Of a stretch of DNA of 11,923 nt, positions 1-7,788 are shown one piece after another. The notes below the pieces were generated by a model. It did not search any database and was not told the DNA's origin. It worked only from the letters and a program-made list of their open reading frames with translations. The translations under genes were made by a program, and so were the position numbers. Source of the stretch: Propionibacteriaceae bacterium (GTDB lineage: Bacteria; Actinomycetota; Actinomycetes; Propionibacteriales; Propionibacteriaceae). The stretch's first letter is position 1. Every line of letters starts with the position of its first letter. The stretch lies in assembly GCA_003158895.1 (NCBI GenBank), contig PMLO01000042.1, positions 347 through 12,269 of the forward strand, in the 5' to 3' direction.

Positions 1-252
1 GTCCGCGCGATCGAGAAGGCGATCGCGGAGGCCGAGGAGTCCGAGTGGCGTCGTACGGATCCTGAGACGCGCGAGCGGGCTACCGGCACCGTGGCGCTGC
101 TGAGCGACCAGATCGCCAAGCTCACCGCCCAGCTGGACAAGGCGATGGCGTCCAAGGACACCAAGAAGGTCACGGAGCTGACAGCGTCGATCACCACGTA
201 CGAGTCGTGGCTGGAGCAGGCGTCGAAGACGCTGGAGGACTTCTCCGGCTGA
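1..252 (+). CDS. DUF349 domain-containing protein, C-terminal part (5' end outside window)
   Basis: Frame 1 is open from the first base to TGA at 250-252 and gives 83 residues. They are rich in Ala, Glu, Lys and Asp, with heptad-like helical stretches (for example AKLTAQLDKAMASKDTKK and TTYESWLEQASKTLEDF), as expected for the coiled-coil end of a DUF349 protein. Actinobacterial DUF349 proteins are several hundred residues of repeated helical domains and are often encoded next to rel, here in the convergent position. The molecular function of the family is not well established. The stop lies 13 nt from the stop of the convergent rel gene, so the two transcripts probably overlap at their 3' ends or share a bidirectional termination zone. 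I see no strong terminator hairpin in the 13-nt gap. The family call rests on helical character plus neighbourhood, because the diagnostic N-terminal repeats are outside the window. Confidence 0.72.
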   Translation, partial: VRAIEKAIAEAEESEWRRTDPETRERATGTVALLSDQIAKLTAQLDKAMASKDTKKVTELTASITTYESWLEQASKTLEDFSG

Positions 253-265
253 CGCCGCGGTGGCG

Positions 266-2602
266 CTACGACCGCACGCGGTGGACCTCGTACACGCCGG
301 GCAGCGTGTTGAGCCGCTTCATGATGTGCTGCAGGTGGGTCGTCTCGGCCGTCTCGAACGTGATCGTCGAACGGAACTTGCGGTCCTTGCTCGTCTCCAG
401 CCGGATGGACAGGATGCTGACCTTCTCCTCGGCGAGCAGTGACGAGATCTCGGCGAGCATCCCCGTACGGTCCAGGCCCTCGATGTAGACCGCGACCACG
501 AAAGCCGACGCCACCGAGCTCGACCACGAGACCTCGACGATCCGCTCGGGCGTGTTCAGCAGGTTGCCCGCGTTCGTACAGTCCTTGCGATGTACGGACA
601 CGCCCTGGCCCCGTGTGACGAAGCCGATGATCTCGTCGCCGGGCACCGGCGTGCAGCAGCGTGCCAGTTTGACCCACATCGACGAGTCGCCATGGACCTC
701 GATGCCGACTTCGCCCCGCTGCGGTGACCGTGGCGCCCGGTGGACCGGATGGTCCTCGTACGACTCCTCGGCCGCATCCTCGGGCGTGCCCTGGAGCGCG
801 ATGATGTGCTCGACGACGGACTGGGCGCTGACGTGGCCCTCGCCGACTGCCGCGTACAGGCTGGGCACGTCGGCGATCTTGAGGTCGGTCGCCACCGCGG
901 TGAGCGTCTGCAGCGTGAGCAGCCGCTGGAGCGGCATGCCCGCGCGGCGGAGCTGGTGCGCCAGCTCCTCCTTGCCCTGTTCGATCGACTCCTCGCGGCG
1001 CTCACGCGTGAAGTGCTGGCGGATCTTCTGCCGGGCACGCGGGCTCCGTACGAACTGCAGCCAGTCCCGCGACGGACCGGCATCCTCGGACTTGCTCGTG
1101 ATCACGTCGACGACGTCGCCGTTGGCCAGCGTCGTATCGAGGCTCACCAGCTTGCCGTTGACCCGCGCGCCGACGCAGCGGTGCCCTACCTCGGTGTGAA
1201 CCGCGTACGCGAAGTCGACCGGCGTCGCACCGTCAGGCAACGCCTGGACGTCGCCACGAGGCGTGAACACGAAGACCTCGTTGCTGCCAAGGTCGAACGT
1301 CAGGTTGTCGAGGAACTCGCGCGGGTCCGAGGTCTCCTTCTGCCACCTCGACAGCTCGTGGACCCAGGACAGCTCCTGCTCGTTCGAGGGGCGCGAGTCG
1401 CCCTTCGGGCGCTCCTTGTACTTCCAGTGCGCGGCGACACCGTACTCGGCGCGACGGTGCATCTCCTTGGAGCGGATCTGGAACTCGATCGGTCGGCCGC
1501 CCGGACCCATGACGGTCGTGTGCAGCGACTGGTACATGTTGTACTTCGGGATCGCGATGTAGTCCTTCACGCGGCCTGGCACCGGACGCCAGCGCACGTG
1601 GATGACACCCATCGCGGAGTAGCAGTCGGCCTGGTCGTCGACGAGGATCCGCAGACCCAGCAGGTCGTAGATGTCCGCGAACTCGCGGCCACGTACGACC
1701 ATCTTCTGATAGATCGAGTAGTAGTGCTTCGGCCGCCCGTACACGGTCGCCGGGATCTTCGCCGAGGCCAGGTCTGCGGTGATCTGGTCGATGACGTCCG
1801 CCAGGTAGCGCTCACGACGCGGCTGGTTCTCCGCCACGAGGTGGACGATCTCGTCGTACACCTTGGGCTGCATCGTCGAGAACGCCAAGTCCTCGAGCTC
1901 CCACTTGATGGTGTTCATGCCCAGCCTGTGGGCCAGCGGAGCGTAGATGTCGAGGGTCTCGCGGGCGATGCGATTCTGCTTGTCGGGACGCAAAGACCCG
2001 AGGGTACGCATGTTGTGGAGGCGGTCGGCGAGCTTGATGACGAGGACACGGATGTCGCGGCTCATCGCGACGATCATCTTGCGGATCGACTCCCCCTGCG
2101 TGTTCTCCCCGAACTGGACCTTGTCCAGCTTTGTCACGCCGTCCACCATCGCGGCGATCTCAGGACCGAAGTCAGCGGTGAGCAGCTCCATCGTGTACGC
2201 CGTGTCCTCCACGGTGTCGTGGAGCAATGCGGCGCACAGCGTCGGCTCGGTCATACCCAGCTCGGCGAGGATCGTGGTGACCGCCAAAGGATGCGTGATG
2301 TACGCGTCCCCGGACTTGCGGGTCTGGCCCGAGTGGTACTGCTCGGCGGTCCGGTAGGCGCGCTCGATGATCGCGAGGTCGGCCTTCGGGTGGTTCTGCC
2401 GAACGACGTTGAACAGAGGCTCGAGCACGGCGTGCTGAGGTTGCCTCGGGGCGGTCCAGCGGGCGATGCGCTGCCGCATCCGGAGCCTCGGCTGCTCGGG
2501 CCCCGTGTCGGTCCTGGGCAGGGTCGGGGGCAGCGGAACGACTTCCGCTGCTACTTCCGCGGTCGAGACGGTGTCCGGCGACGCGATGCTCTGCTCCGTC
2601 AC
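266..2602 (-). CDS. rel: Bifunctional (p)ppGpp synthetase/hydrolase Rel (RelA/SpoT family)
   Basis: A long RSH enzyme of 778 residues that makes (p)ppGpp from ATP and GTP/GDP on starved ribosomes and also degrades it. The HD hydrolase domain holds H104, the H128-D129 pair with VEDT after it, and LADRLHNMRT (191-200). The synthetase domain has GRPKHYYSIYQKM (289-301), D313 in DLLGLRI, R-V-K-D at 344-347 and E373 in EFQIRS. The RXKD form of that loop is the type found in bifunctional enzymes. A TGS domain (about 438-504), a zinc-finger/CC segment with C649, C650 and C675, and a C-terminal ACT domain (about 700-778) follow. The first ~55 residues are a poorly conserved Pro/Glu-rich extension. 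The start is GTG at 2602, three bases after AGGAGG. It is last in the yajC-secDF-apt series, 58 nt after apt, with an inverted repeat between them. Both active sites look intact. Confidence 0.97.
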   Translation of the reverse strand: MTEQSIASPDTVSTAEVAAEVVPLPPTLPRTDTGPEQPRLRMRQRIARWTAPRQPQHAVLEPLFNVVRQNHPKADLAIIERAYRTAEQYHSGQTRKSGDAYITHPLAVTTILAELGMTEPTLCAALLHDTVEDTAYTMELLTADFGPEIAAMVDGVTKLDKVQFGENTQGESIRKMIVAMSRDIRVLVIKLADRLHNMRTLGSLRPDKQNRIARETLDIYAPLAHRLGMNTIKWELEDLAFSTMQPKVYDEIVHLVAENQPRRERYLADVIDQITADLASAKIPATVYGRPKHYYSIYQKMVVRGREFADIYDLLGLRILVDDQADCYSAMGVIHVRWRPVPGRVKDYIAIPKYNMYQSLHTTVMGPGGRPIEFQIRSKEMHRRAEYGVAAHWKYKERPKGDSRPSNEQELSWVHELSRWQKETSDPREFLDNLTFDLGSNEVFVFTPRGDVQALPDGATPVDFAYAVHTEVGHRCVGARVNGKLVSLDTTLANGDVVDVITSKSEDAGPSRDWLQFVRSPRARQKIRQHFTRERREESIEQGKEELAHQLRRAGMPLQRLLTLQTLTAVATDLKIADVPSLYAAVGEGHVSAQSVVEHIIALQGTPEDAAEESYEDHPVHRAPRSPQRGEVGIEVHGDSSMWVKLARCCTPVPGDEIIGFVTRGQGVSVHRKDCTNAGNLLNTPERIVEVSWSSSVASAFVVAVYIEGLDRTGMLAEISSLLAEEKVSILSIRLETSKDRKFRSTITFETAETTHLQHIMKRLNTLPGVYEVHRVRS

Positions 2603-2615
2603 GCCCCTCCTTACT

Positions 2616-2633
2616 GACTGGTAAGCACCAGTC
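2616..2633. promoter_or_regulatory. Perfect 7-bp inverted repeat in the apt-rel gap
   Basis: On the minus strand this reads GACTGGT-GCTT-ACCAGTC, two perfect 7-base arms around a 4-base centre. It sits 4 nt upstream of the rel Shine-Dalgarno (AAGGAGG) and 27 nt after the apt stop. It has no T-tract, so it does not look like a classic intrinsic terminator. A TAGACT hexamer matching the TANNNT -10 pattern overlaps its upstream arm (2630-2635), but I see no convincing -35. It could be an operator for a dimeric regulator over a rel-proximal promoter, or an RNA hairpin next to the rel ribosome binding site. The repeat is seen directly; its role is inferred. Confidence 0.45.
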
Positions 2634-2660
2634 TAGGCGCGATGGGGCTTCTCTGACCGG

Positions 2661-3209
2661 CTAGATCGTGATCAGGGCGCCGACGCTCGAGATCCCCATG
2701 CTCGCGAGATTCTCGCGGCCGCCCAGGAAGCCGAGCTCCATGACGACGGAGACATGTACGAGATCGGCGCCGAGCTGCTTGAGAAGCCGAGAGGTCGCTC
2801 CCACGGTGCCCCCGGTGGCGAGCACGTCGTCGATCACGAGAACGCGGGCATGGGGCTGGATCGCATCCCGGTGTATGGACAGCGTGTCGGAGCCGTACTC
2901 GAGGGCGAAGGACTCGCTGAACACGTCCATCGGAAGCTTCCCGGGCTTGCGCACGGGGACAAAGCCCACACCGAGTGCCAGGGCGACCGGCGCCGCGAAC
3001 ACGAAACCACGTGCTTCCATGCCGACGACCACGTCGATCGCGTGGGGTGCGGCCTCGACCAGCGCGTCGATCGCCGCCTGGTAGCCGTCGTGGTTCGCCA
3101 GCAAGGGCGTGATGTCCTTGTACACAACCCCCGGTCTCGGGAAGTCCGGCACGTCACGGATCAGAGACGCTACGAGGGCGATGCGCTCATCCTGGGTCTG
3201 CGGCGACAC
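2661..3209 (-). CDS. apt: Adenine phosphoribosyltransferase
   Basis: Cytosolic purine salvage enzyme that joins adenine to PRPP, giving AMP and pyrophosphate. At 182 residues it has the usual length of the family. Visible hallmarks are the N-terminal DFPRPGVVYKDITPLL (22-37), the VVGMEARGFVFAAPVALALG segment (61-80), the flexible-loop region GVGFVPVRKPGKLP (80-93), and the PRPP-binding motif VLVIDDVLATGGT (123-135) with its paired Asp residues and TGGT turn. The start is GTG at 3209, preceded by GGGAG about 7 nt upstream. The gene begins 11 nt after the secF stop, so it is very probably cotranscribed with yajC-secDF. The apt-rel neighbourhood is a long-standing actinobacterial arrangement linking nucleotide salvage with (p)ppGpp metabolism. 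Nothing in the sequence looks damaged. Confidence 0.96.
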   Translation of the reverse strand: MSPQTQDERIALVASLIRDVPDFPRPGVVYKDITPLLANHDGYQAAIDALVEAAPHAIDVVVGMEARGFVFAAPVALALGVGFVPVRKPGKLPMDVFSESFALEYGSDTLSIHRDAIQPHARVLVIDDVLATGGTVGATSRLLKQLGADLVHVSVVMELGFLGGRENLASMGISSVGALITI

Positions 3210-3220
3210 GGTTTTCTCCC

Positions 3221-4531
3221 TTACCGATTGCGACGGTTTCGCGGTTGCTTGCTCGGCTGAGCACGGGGCGGCGACGGGACACGTGGGGGTGTTGACTCGT
3301 CGTCATCAGAATCGACAGGTAGCGGCTCCTCCGCCTGGGAATCGGCGCCCACTGCAGATTGCGTCTCTTGCGTCGCGACGGGAGCCGTCACGGTCGTGAC
3401 CGTGAAAGTGGGCTTCTCGGCGTCCACGGACTTCGCGCCGTCTGCGGGCTTCCCTGTCGCGACGGACGCCTCCGCCCCTGTCGGTACATCGATGACCGTC
3501 GTCCTGTACGTCGAGCGTGCCTCGGCGGTCTTGCGCCGACGCTCGACCCGCTCGCGATGCGCCTTCATCTCCGGCTCGCGTTCGCGCAGCTGGGTGAGCA
3601 GCGGCGAGGCGATGAAGATCGACGAGTACGCGCCGGCGATCATGCCGACGAACAGCGCGAGGCCGAGGTCCTCCAGCGGACCGGAACCAAGCACGAAGAC
3701 GCCGGCGAACAGCAGCGCCGCCACGGGGAGCACGCCGATGATCGTCGTGTTCAGCGACCGTACGAGCACCTGGTTCACGGCGTGGTTCGCGGCCTCCGAG
3801 TACGTGACCTTGTTGATCTCCATCGCCGCCACGTTCTCGCGGATCTTGTCGAAGACCACGACCGTGTCGTACAGCGAGTAGCCGAGGATCGTCAGCACGC
3901 CGATCATCGTCGCCGGGGTGACGGTGAAGCCGACCAGCGCGTAGATGCCGACCGTGATGATGAGGTCGTGGAGCAGCGCTCCGAGCGCCGCGATCGACAT
4001 CTTGGCGTCACGGAAGTAGATCCAGATCAGCAGGCCCACGAGCACCAGGAAGACGACCAGCGCGAGGGCCGCCTGTTGGGTGATCTGGGTGCCCCAGGAC
4101 GGGCCGATGATCTGGTAGGCCACGTCGTCGGACGTCTTGCCGGCCTGCTTGGCGATTGCCGCGCGGACCGTCGTCTGCTCCGCGACGTTCAGCGCCCGGG
4201 TCTGGATCTGTACCTTGCTGTTCCCGACGGTCGTGACAACGGTGCTGTCGAGGTTCGAGATGCCAGTGCCGAGCACGGCCGAGCGGTAGTCGCCCACTGA
4301 CGTCGCGGTGACAGCCGTCGGGACCTGGAAGTCTGCGCCGCCACGGAACTCGATGCCGAGGTCCAGCCCGCGGATCAGGAGCGCTGCGATGGAGATGATG
4401 AGCGCGATGGCCGAGATCGTGTACCAGATCTTGCGTCGGCCGATGAAGTTGTACGCGATGTCGCCGGTGTACAGCCGATGGGCGATGCTCTGCTTCGGCT
4501 CGGTCGTACGGTCGAGGGTCGGAGTCGACAT
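3221..4531 (-). CDS. secF: Protein translocase subunit SecF with long C-terminal tail
   Basis: Integral membrane partner of SecD that uses the proton gradient to help pull exported proteins through SecYEG. From ATG at 4531 it has 436 residues. TM1 is at about 35-53, followed by the SecF signature GLDLGIEFRGGADFQVP (55-71), a short extracytoplasmic domain (about 72-150), and five more membrane segments between 153 and 313. These include YSLYDTVVVFDKIREN (218-233), the SecF counterpart of the conserved TM4 motif. After 314 comes a cytoplasmic tail of about 120 residues: first basic and helical, then Thr/Ala/Val-rich, then acidic (DSDDDES), ending Pro- and Arg-rich. The frame is open further upstream to 4615 inside secD, but ATG 4531 is chosen because it follows AGGAAGAAGG and sits one base after the secD stop (TGACATG), indicating translational coupling. 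Confidence 0.96.
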   Translation of the reverse strand: MSTPTLDRTTEPKQSIAHRLYTGDIAYNFIGRRKIWYTISAIALIISIAALLIRGLDLGIEFRGGADFQVPTAVTATSVGDYRSAVLGTGISNLDSTVVTTVGNSKVQIQTRALNVAEQTTVRAAIAKQAGKTSDDVAYQIIGPSWGTQITQQAALALVVFLVLVGLLIWIYFRDAKMSIAALGALLHDLIITVGIYALVGFTVTPATMIGVLTILGYSLYDTVVVFDKIRENVAAMEINKVTYSEAANHAVNQVLVRSLNTTIIGVLPVAALLFAGVFVLGSGPLEDLGLALFVGMIAGAYSSIFIASPLLTQLREREPEMKAHRERVERRRKTAEARSTYRTTVIDVPTGAEASVATGKPADGAKSVDAEKPTFTVTTVTAPVATQETQSAVGADSQAEEPLPVDSDDDESTPPRVPSPPRAQPSKQPRNRRNR

Positions 4532-4532
4532 G

Positions 4533-6158
4533 TCAGACCTTCTTCCTGGCCACGACCGGCCGACGGACGATCCCGGACGTGCCCTGGTGAGCCGGGCCGA
4601 TGTGGCCGGCGTCAAGACCTGAGCCGCGCTTCCCTGTGCCGAAGAACGTCGTCTTGACGAGAAGCGCGACCAGCGGCTTCGTGAAGAAGAACACGATGAC
4701 GAGGTCGAGGGCCGTCGTCAGGCCCAGCGTGAAGGCGAAGCCCTTGACCGAGCCGAGCGCCAGGACGAAGAGCACGATCGCGCTCAGCAGCGAGACGGCG
4801 TCAGCGACGACGATGGTCCGCCGGGCCTTGTGCCAGCCGGACTCGACGGAGGTCTTGATGCTCCGCCCATCACGCATCTCGTCTCGTATTCGTTCGAAGA
4901 AGATGACGAAGGAGTCGGCGGTCACGCCAATGGCCACGATCGCGCCCGCGATGCCGGGGAGGCTCAGCGCGAAGCCCATCGAGGAGCCGAGAAGCACCAT
5001 GAGCGAGTACGTTCCGGCCGCCGCCATCGACAGGGATGAAACAACCACGAGCGCTAACGCTCGGTAGTACAGGATCGAGTAGACGAGCACGAGGACGAGC
5101 CCGATGGCGCCCGCGATGAGGCCGGCGCGCAGCTGGTCAGCGCCGAGCGTGGCGGAGACGTTGTCGACGCTGGAGACCTCGAACGTGAGCGGCAGCGCGC
5201 CGTACTTCAGCACGTTGGCCAGGTTCGTGGCCGACTGCTGCGTGAACGACCCCGTGATCTGGGCGTTGCCGCCCGCGATCTCGGCCGACACGGACGGGGC
5301 GGAGATGACCTTGCCGTCGAGGACGATCGCGAACTGGTTCATGGGCGACGTCTGCGTGGCCAGGTAGGTGGTCGCGGTGGCGAAGAGGTCGGCACCGAGG
5401 GTGTTGAAGCTCAGGTCCACGGCCCAGTTCAGCTGGTTCGTGGGGACGCCGGCCGTCGCCTGGGTCACGAGGTTTCCCTCGAGAAGCGTCGGGCCGAGCA
5501 GGTACTTCGACTGACCTGTGGTCGCGAGGTCAGTGCGCAGGCAGGCGATCAATGGCTGGTCGGCGACGTCGGGGAACGCGTCGCCGCAGTTATAGGCGCT
5601 GAAGTCCTGGGTGTCCGCGGTGGACGGCACCCACGCCAGCTGGGAGGTCAGCAGGGTCTTGCGCGCACTGTCCGCGGTCGGCAGCGGCGACGTCACGGCG
5701 GTCGGCCGCGCACTGCTCAGCGCCGGGATCTCGGGAAGCGCGGTCGCCTGGTCGGTCGCGGGCGAGTTCGCCGTCGACGACACCTGGTACACGGCCCGGA
5801 ACTCGAGCTGTGCGGTCTGACCGACGAGCTGTACGAGCGCGTCCTTCTGCATGTTGGGCACGGAGACCTGGATCTGGTTGCCACCGGACGTCGTGACCGC
5901 GGACTCGCCGACGCCGAGGGAGTCGACGCGCTGCTGGATGATGGTCTTCGCGAGCTCCAGGCTCGTCTGATCGACGGCGCCTGTCCCGGTGGAGTTCTTG
6001 GCGGTCAGTGTGATGGTGGTGCCGCCGGAGAGGTCCAGGCCGAGCCTGGGCGTCCAGGTGTGCGACAGCGCCATGAGCACGTACAGCCCAGCCAGGACGA
6101 CCAGGAAGGTGATGAGCGTACGCACCGGGTGCGTACGCCGCATGCTGCTACTAGCCAC
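4533..6158 (-). CDS. secD: Protein translocase subunit SecD
   Basis: Larger subunit of the SecDF proton-driven export motor, 541 residues. TM1 (about 13-31) is followed by the D1 motif LGLDLSGGTTITL (39-51). The extracytoplasmic domain has a conserved part (QQRVDSLGVGE, 75-85), a Ser/Thr/Ala/Pro linker at about 125-180, and a second conserved part (about 215-335). Two cysteines, C191 and C206, lie in the exported portion and could form a disulfide. The terminal membrane block (about 343-503) holds LPGIAGAIVAIGVTADSF (400-417) and FERIRDE (421-427), including the D415 region linked to proton flow. The ADSF variant replaces the ADAN of E. coli and, from memory, is common in actinobacteria. The start is GTG at 6158, about 9 nt after AAGG, which overlaps the yajC stop. 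An in-frame ATG at 6143 is the alternative. The yajC gap is 11 nt. Confidence 0.96.
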   Translation of the reverse strand: MASSSMRRTHPVRTLITFLVVLAGLYVLMALSHTWTPRLGLDLSGGTTITLTAKNSTGTGAVDQTSLELAKTIIQQRVDSLGVGESAVTTSGGNQIQVSVPNMQKDALVQLVGQTAQLEFRAVYQVSSTANSPATDQATALPEIPALSSARPTAVTSPLPTADSARKTLLTSQLAWVPSTADTQDFSAYNCGDAFPDVADQPLIACLRTDLATTGQSKYLLGPTLLEGNLVTQATAGVPTNQLNWAVDLSFNTLGADLFATATTYLATQTSPMNQFAIVLDGKVISAPSVSAEIAGGNAQITGSFTQQSATNLANVLKYGALPLTFEVSSVDNVSATLGADQLRAGLIAGAIGLVLVLVYSILYYRALALVVVSSLSMAAAGTYSLMVLLGSSMGFALSLPGIAGAIVAIGVTADSFVIFFERIRDEMRDGRSIKTSVESGWHKARRTIVVADAVSLLSAIVLFVLALGSVKGFAFTLGLTTALDLVIVFFFTKPLVALLVKTTFFGTGKRGSGLDAGHIGPAHQGTSGIVRRPVVARKKV

Positions 6159-6169
6159 GTGAAACTGCC

Positions 6170-6622
6170 TTATCCCTTGTCTGCCGGCTCGTCAGTCGGC
6201 TGAGCAGTCCCTGACTCGGGCACGGTGGCCACGATCTCGTCGGAAACACTTGGCGCGACCTCGGTCACGGCCGCGGAGGATGCCGACTGGGACCAGGCCT
6301 CGTCCATGGAACCGGGCTCGATGGTCGCGGGCTCGGAGACGTCTGCGTACTCGAACTCGTCCTCGTCTTCCTTGAGCGGCCGGATGATGGCCTGCCTCAC
6401 GAACGTAAGCTCGACACCCGGCGACACCTCGACGACGACCTGCTTGTCACCCATGTGACGGATCGTGCCGAAGATGCCACCCGACATCATGACGCGGGAG
6501 CCCTCCTGAAGGGAGGCCTGAACCGCTTTGGCTTCCTTCGTGCGTTTCTGCTGGGGGCGGATGATCAGGAAGTAGCCCACCACGATGAGCACAACGATCA
6601 TCGCCAGAGTAGTCAGATCCAT
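6170..6622 (-). CDS. yajC: Preprotein translocase subunit YajC with acidic C-terminal extension
   Basis: Small single-pass membrane protein that associates with SecDF at the SecYEG translocon. Residues 4-21 form the membrane helix, followed directly by the family hallmark IRPQQKRTKEAKA (21-33) and then the soluble beta region EGSRVMMSGGIFGTIRHMGDK (40-60) through VELTFVRQAIIRPL (70-83). YajC proteins are usually 85-120 residues. This one has 150, because a strongly acidic Glu/Asp/Ser/Thr-rich tail (about 84-150) follows the domain and is predicted to be cytoplasmic. ATG at 6622 is preceded by AGGGA about 6 nt upstream. It is first in the yajC-secD-secF-apt-rel series. A TANNNT hexamer (TAGGCT, minus strand, 6670-6675) lies about 48 nt upstream of the start, but no good -35 accompanies it, so the promoter is unproven. 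Confidence 0.94.
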   Translation of the reverse strand: MDLTTLAMIVVLIVVGYFLIIRPQQKRTKEAKAVQASLQEGSRVMMSGGIFGTIRHMGDKQVVVEVSPGVELTFVRQAIIRPLKEDEDEFEYADVSEPATIEPGSMDEAWSQSASSAAVTEVAPSVSDEIVATVPESGTAQPTDEPADKG

Positions 6623-6679
6623 GACGTCCCTACTGAGAGTTCCGCTCTGCCGGTGCGAGAGCCTTGCATAGCCTAGCGG

Positions 6680-6720
6680 CCGGTCACCACCGGAACCGAA
6701 CCCGAGCCCGGCGTGGGCTC
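6680..6720 (-). terminator. Two small GC hairpins between ruvB and yajC, possible terminator
   Basis: Read on the minus strand, 27 nt after the ruvB stop there is a 6-bp stem, GAGCCC/GGGCTC (6704-6709 and 6715-6720), with a 5-nt loop. It is followed by a 5-bp stem, CCGGT/ACCGG (6680-6684 and 6689-6693), with a 4-nt loop. Neither has a T-tract. Hairpins without U-runs are often seen at 3' ends of high-GC actinobacterial genes. The 124-nt gap between ruvB and yajC is the longest in the left three quarters, so a transcript boundary here is reasonable. Stems this short also arise by chance. Confidence 0.3.
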
Positions 6721-6746
6721 AACCTGTGTGCGGCCCATGGGCGAAC

Positions 6747-7778
6747 TCAGTCGAACAGGCCGGGTGCGAGGATCGCTCCGGGAGGAGGTTGGATGCCGAG
6801 ATGGGCGTACGCCGACGGGGTGGCGACCCGTCCGCGAGGCGTGCGCATCAGGAACCCCTGACGGACGAGGAACGGTTCGGCGACCTCCTCGACGGTCTCG
6901 GTCTCCTCACCCACCGCGATCGCGAGCGTGCTCAGGCCGACCGGGCCGCCACCGAACTTGCCGCAGATCGCCTCCAGCACGGCCCTGTCGAGGCGGTCGA
7001 GGCCGAGCTCGTCCACCTCGTACAGTCGGAGCGCTTCGAGCGCCAACGCGTCGGTGACGATGCCGTCCCCCCTCACCTGCGCGACGTCCCGTACACGTCG
7101 CAGGAGGCGGTTCGCGATACGGGGCGTGCCGCGCGACCGTGAGGCGATGAGGTGTGCGGCGGAGCCATTGATCGGTACGTCGAGGCGCTGGGCCGATCGG
7201 TGCACGATGTGCTCCAAGGAGCTCGCCTCGTAGAACTCGAGCACAGCCGTGAAACCGAACCTGTCGCGCAACGGCCCTGGCAGCAGACCGGCGCGCGTCG
7301 TCGCTCCGACAAGCGTGAACGGAGGGATCTCGAGCGGGATGGCTGTCGCGCCGGGGCCTTTGCCGACCACCACGTCGACCCGGAAGTCCTCCATCGCCAG
7401 ATACAGCAGCTCCTCGGCGGGACGCGACATCCGATGGATCTCGTCGAGGAAGAAGACCTCTCCCTCGCTGAGGCCCGACAGGATCGCGGCCAGGTCGCCG
7501 GCGTGCTGGATCGCGGGCCCGGAGGAGATCCTCAGCGGCGCGCCGAGCTCGTTCGCGATGATCATGGCCAGCGTGGTCTTGCCGAGCCCGGGCGGACCGC
7601 TCAGCAGGACGTGGTCCGGCACCGTTCCGCGGTGCTTCGCCGCCTGGAGGACGAGGCTGAGCTGATCGGACACTCGCGGCTGGCCCTCGAACTCGGCGAG
7701 GGTCGTCGGACGCAGCACCGCCTCGGCGGTGCGCTCGTCGGGCGTCGCGTGGGGATCGACGGGACTGGGCTCATGCAC
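6747..7778 (-). CDS. ruvB: Holliday junction branch migration ATPase RuvB
   Basis: AAA+ hexameric motor that, with RuvA, drives branch migration of Holliday junctions. Numbered from the longest frame (TTG at 7787), the hallmarks are LRPTTLAEFEGQ (25-36), Walker A GPPGLGKTT (64-72), Walker B VFFLDEIHRM (111-120), sensor 1 GATTRAGLLPGPLRDRFG (161-178) with arginine-finger candidate R174, and a C-terminal winged-helix domain containing GPVGLSTLA and the RTPRGR region. I prefer GTG at 7778 (343 residues). TTG 7787 would have AGG immediately against it, whereas GTG has AGG about 9 nt upstream. Either start leaves the domain intact. It follows ruvA by at most 10 nt, so the three ruv genes form one unit under the SOS box before ruvC. 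Confidence 0.96.
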   Translation of the reverse strand: MHEPSPVDPHATPDERTAEAVLRPTTLAEFEGQPRVSDQLSLVLQAAKHRGTVPDHVLLSGPPGLGKTTLAMIIANELGAPLRISSGPAIQHAGDLAAILSGLSEGEVFFLDEIHRMSRPAEELLYLAMEDFRVDVVVGKGPGATAIPLEIPPFTLVGATTRAGLLPGPLRDRFGFTAVLEFYEASSLEHIVHRSAQRLDVPINGSAAHLIASRSRGTPRIANRLLRRVRDVAQVRGDGIVTDALALEALRLYEVDELGLDRLDRAVLEAICGKFGGGPVGLSTLAIAVGEETETVEEVAEPFLVRQGFLMRTPRGRVATPSAYAHLGIQPPPGAILAPGLFD

Positions 7779-7788
7779 GCCCGTCAAC

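Noticed and set aside
253..281. Short inverted repeats between the convergent DUF349 gene and rel
   Set aside because: The arms GCGGT/ACCGC are only 5 bp with a 9-nt loop and extend into the rel coding end; such repeats are expected by chance at this GC content.
740..2617. A 625-codon open frame on the plus strand opposite rel
   Set aside because: It is antisense to a gene with full RSH motifs. Its translation is a low-information mix of Arg, Val, Asp and His typical of the complement of high-GC coding DNA, and no ribosome binding site or family motif is visible.
3359..4300. A 313-codon plus-strand open frame opposite secF
   Set aside because: Same antisense artefact: Arg/His/Asp-rich with no recognisable domain, and secF on the other strand has clear signatures and membrane segments.
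4532..4615. An N-terminally extended SecF starting at 4615 inside secD
   Set aside because: The extra 28 residues are Arg/Ser/Pro-rich and come from overlapping secD codons. ATG 4531 has a good Shine-Dalgarno and sits one base after the secD stop.
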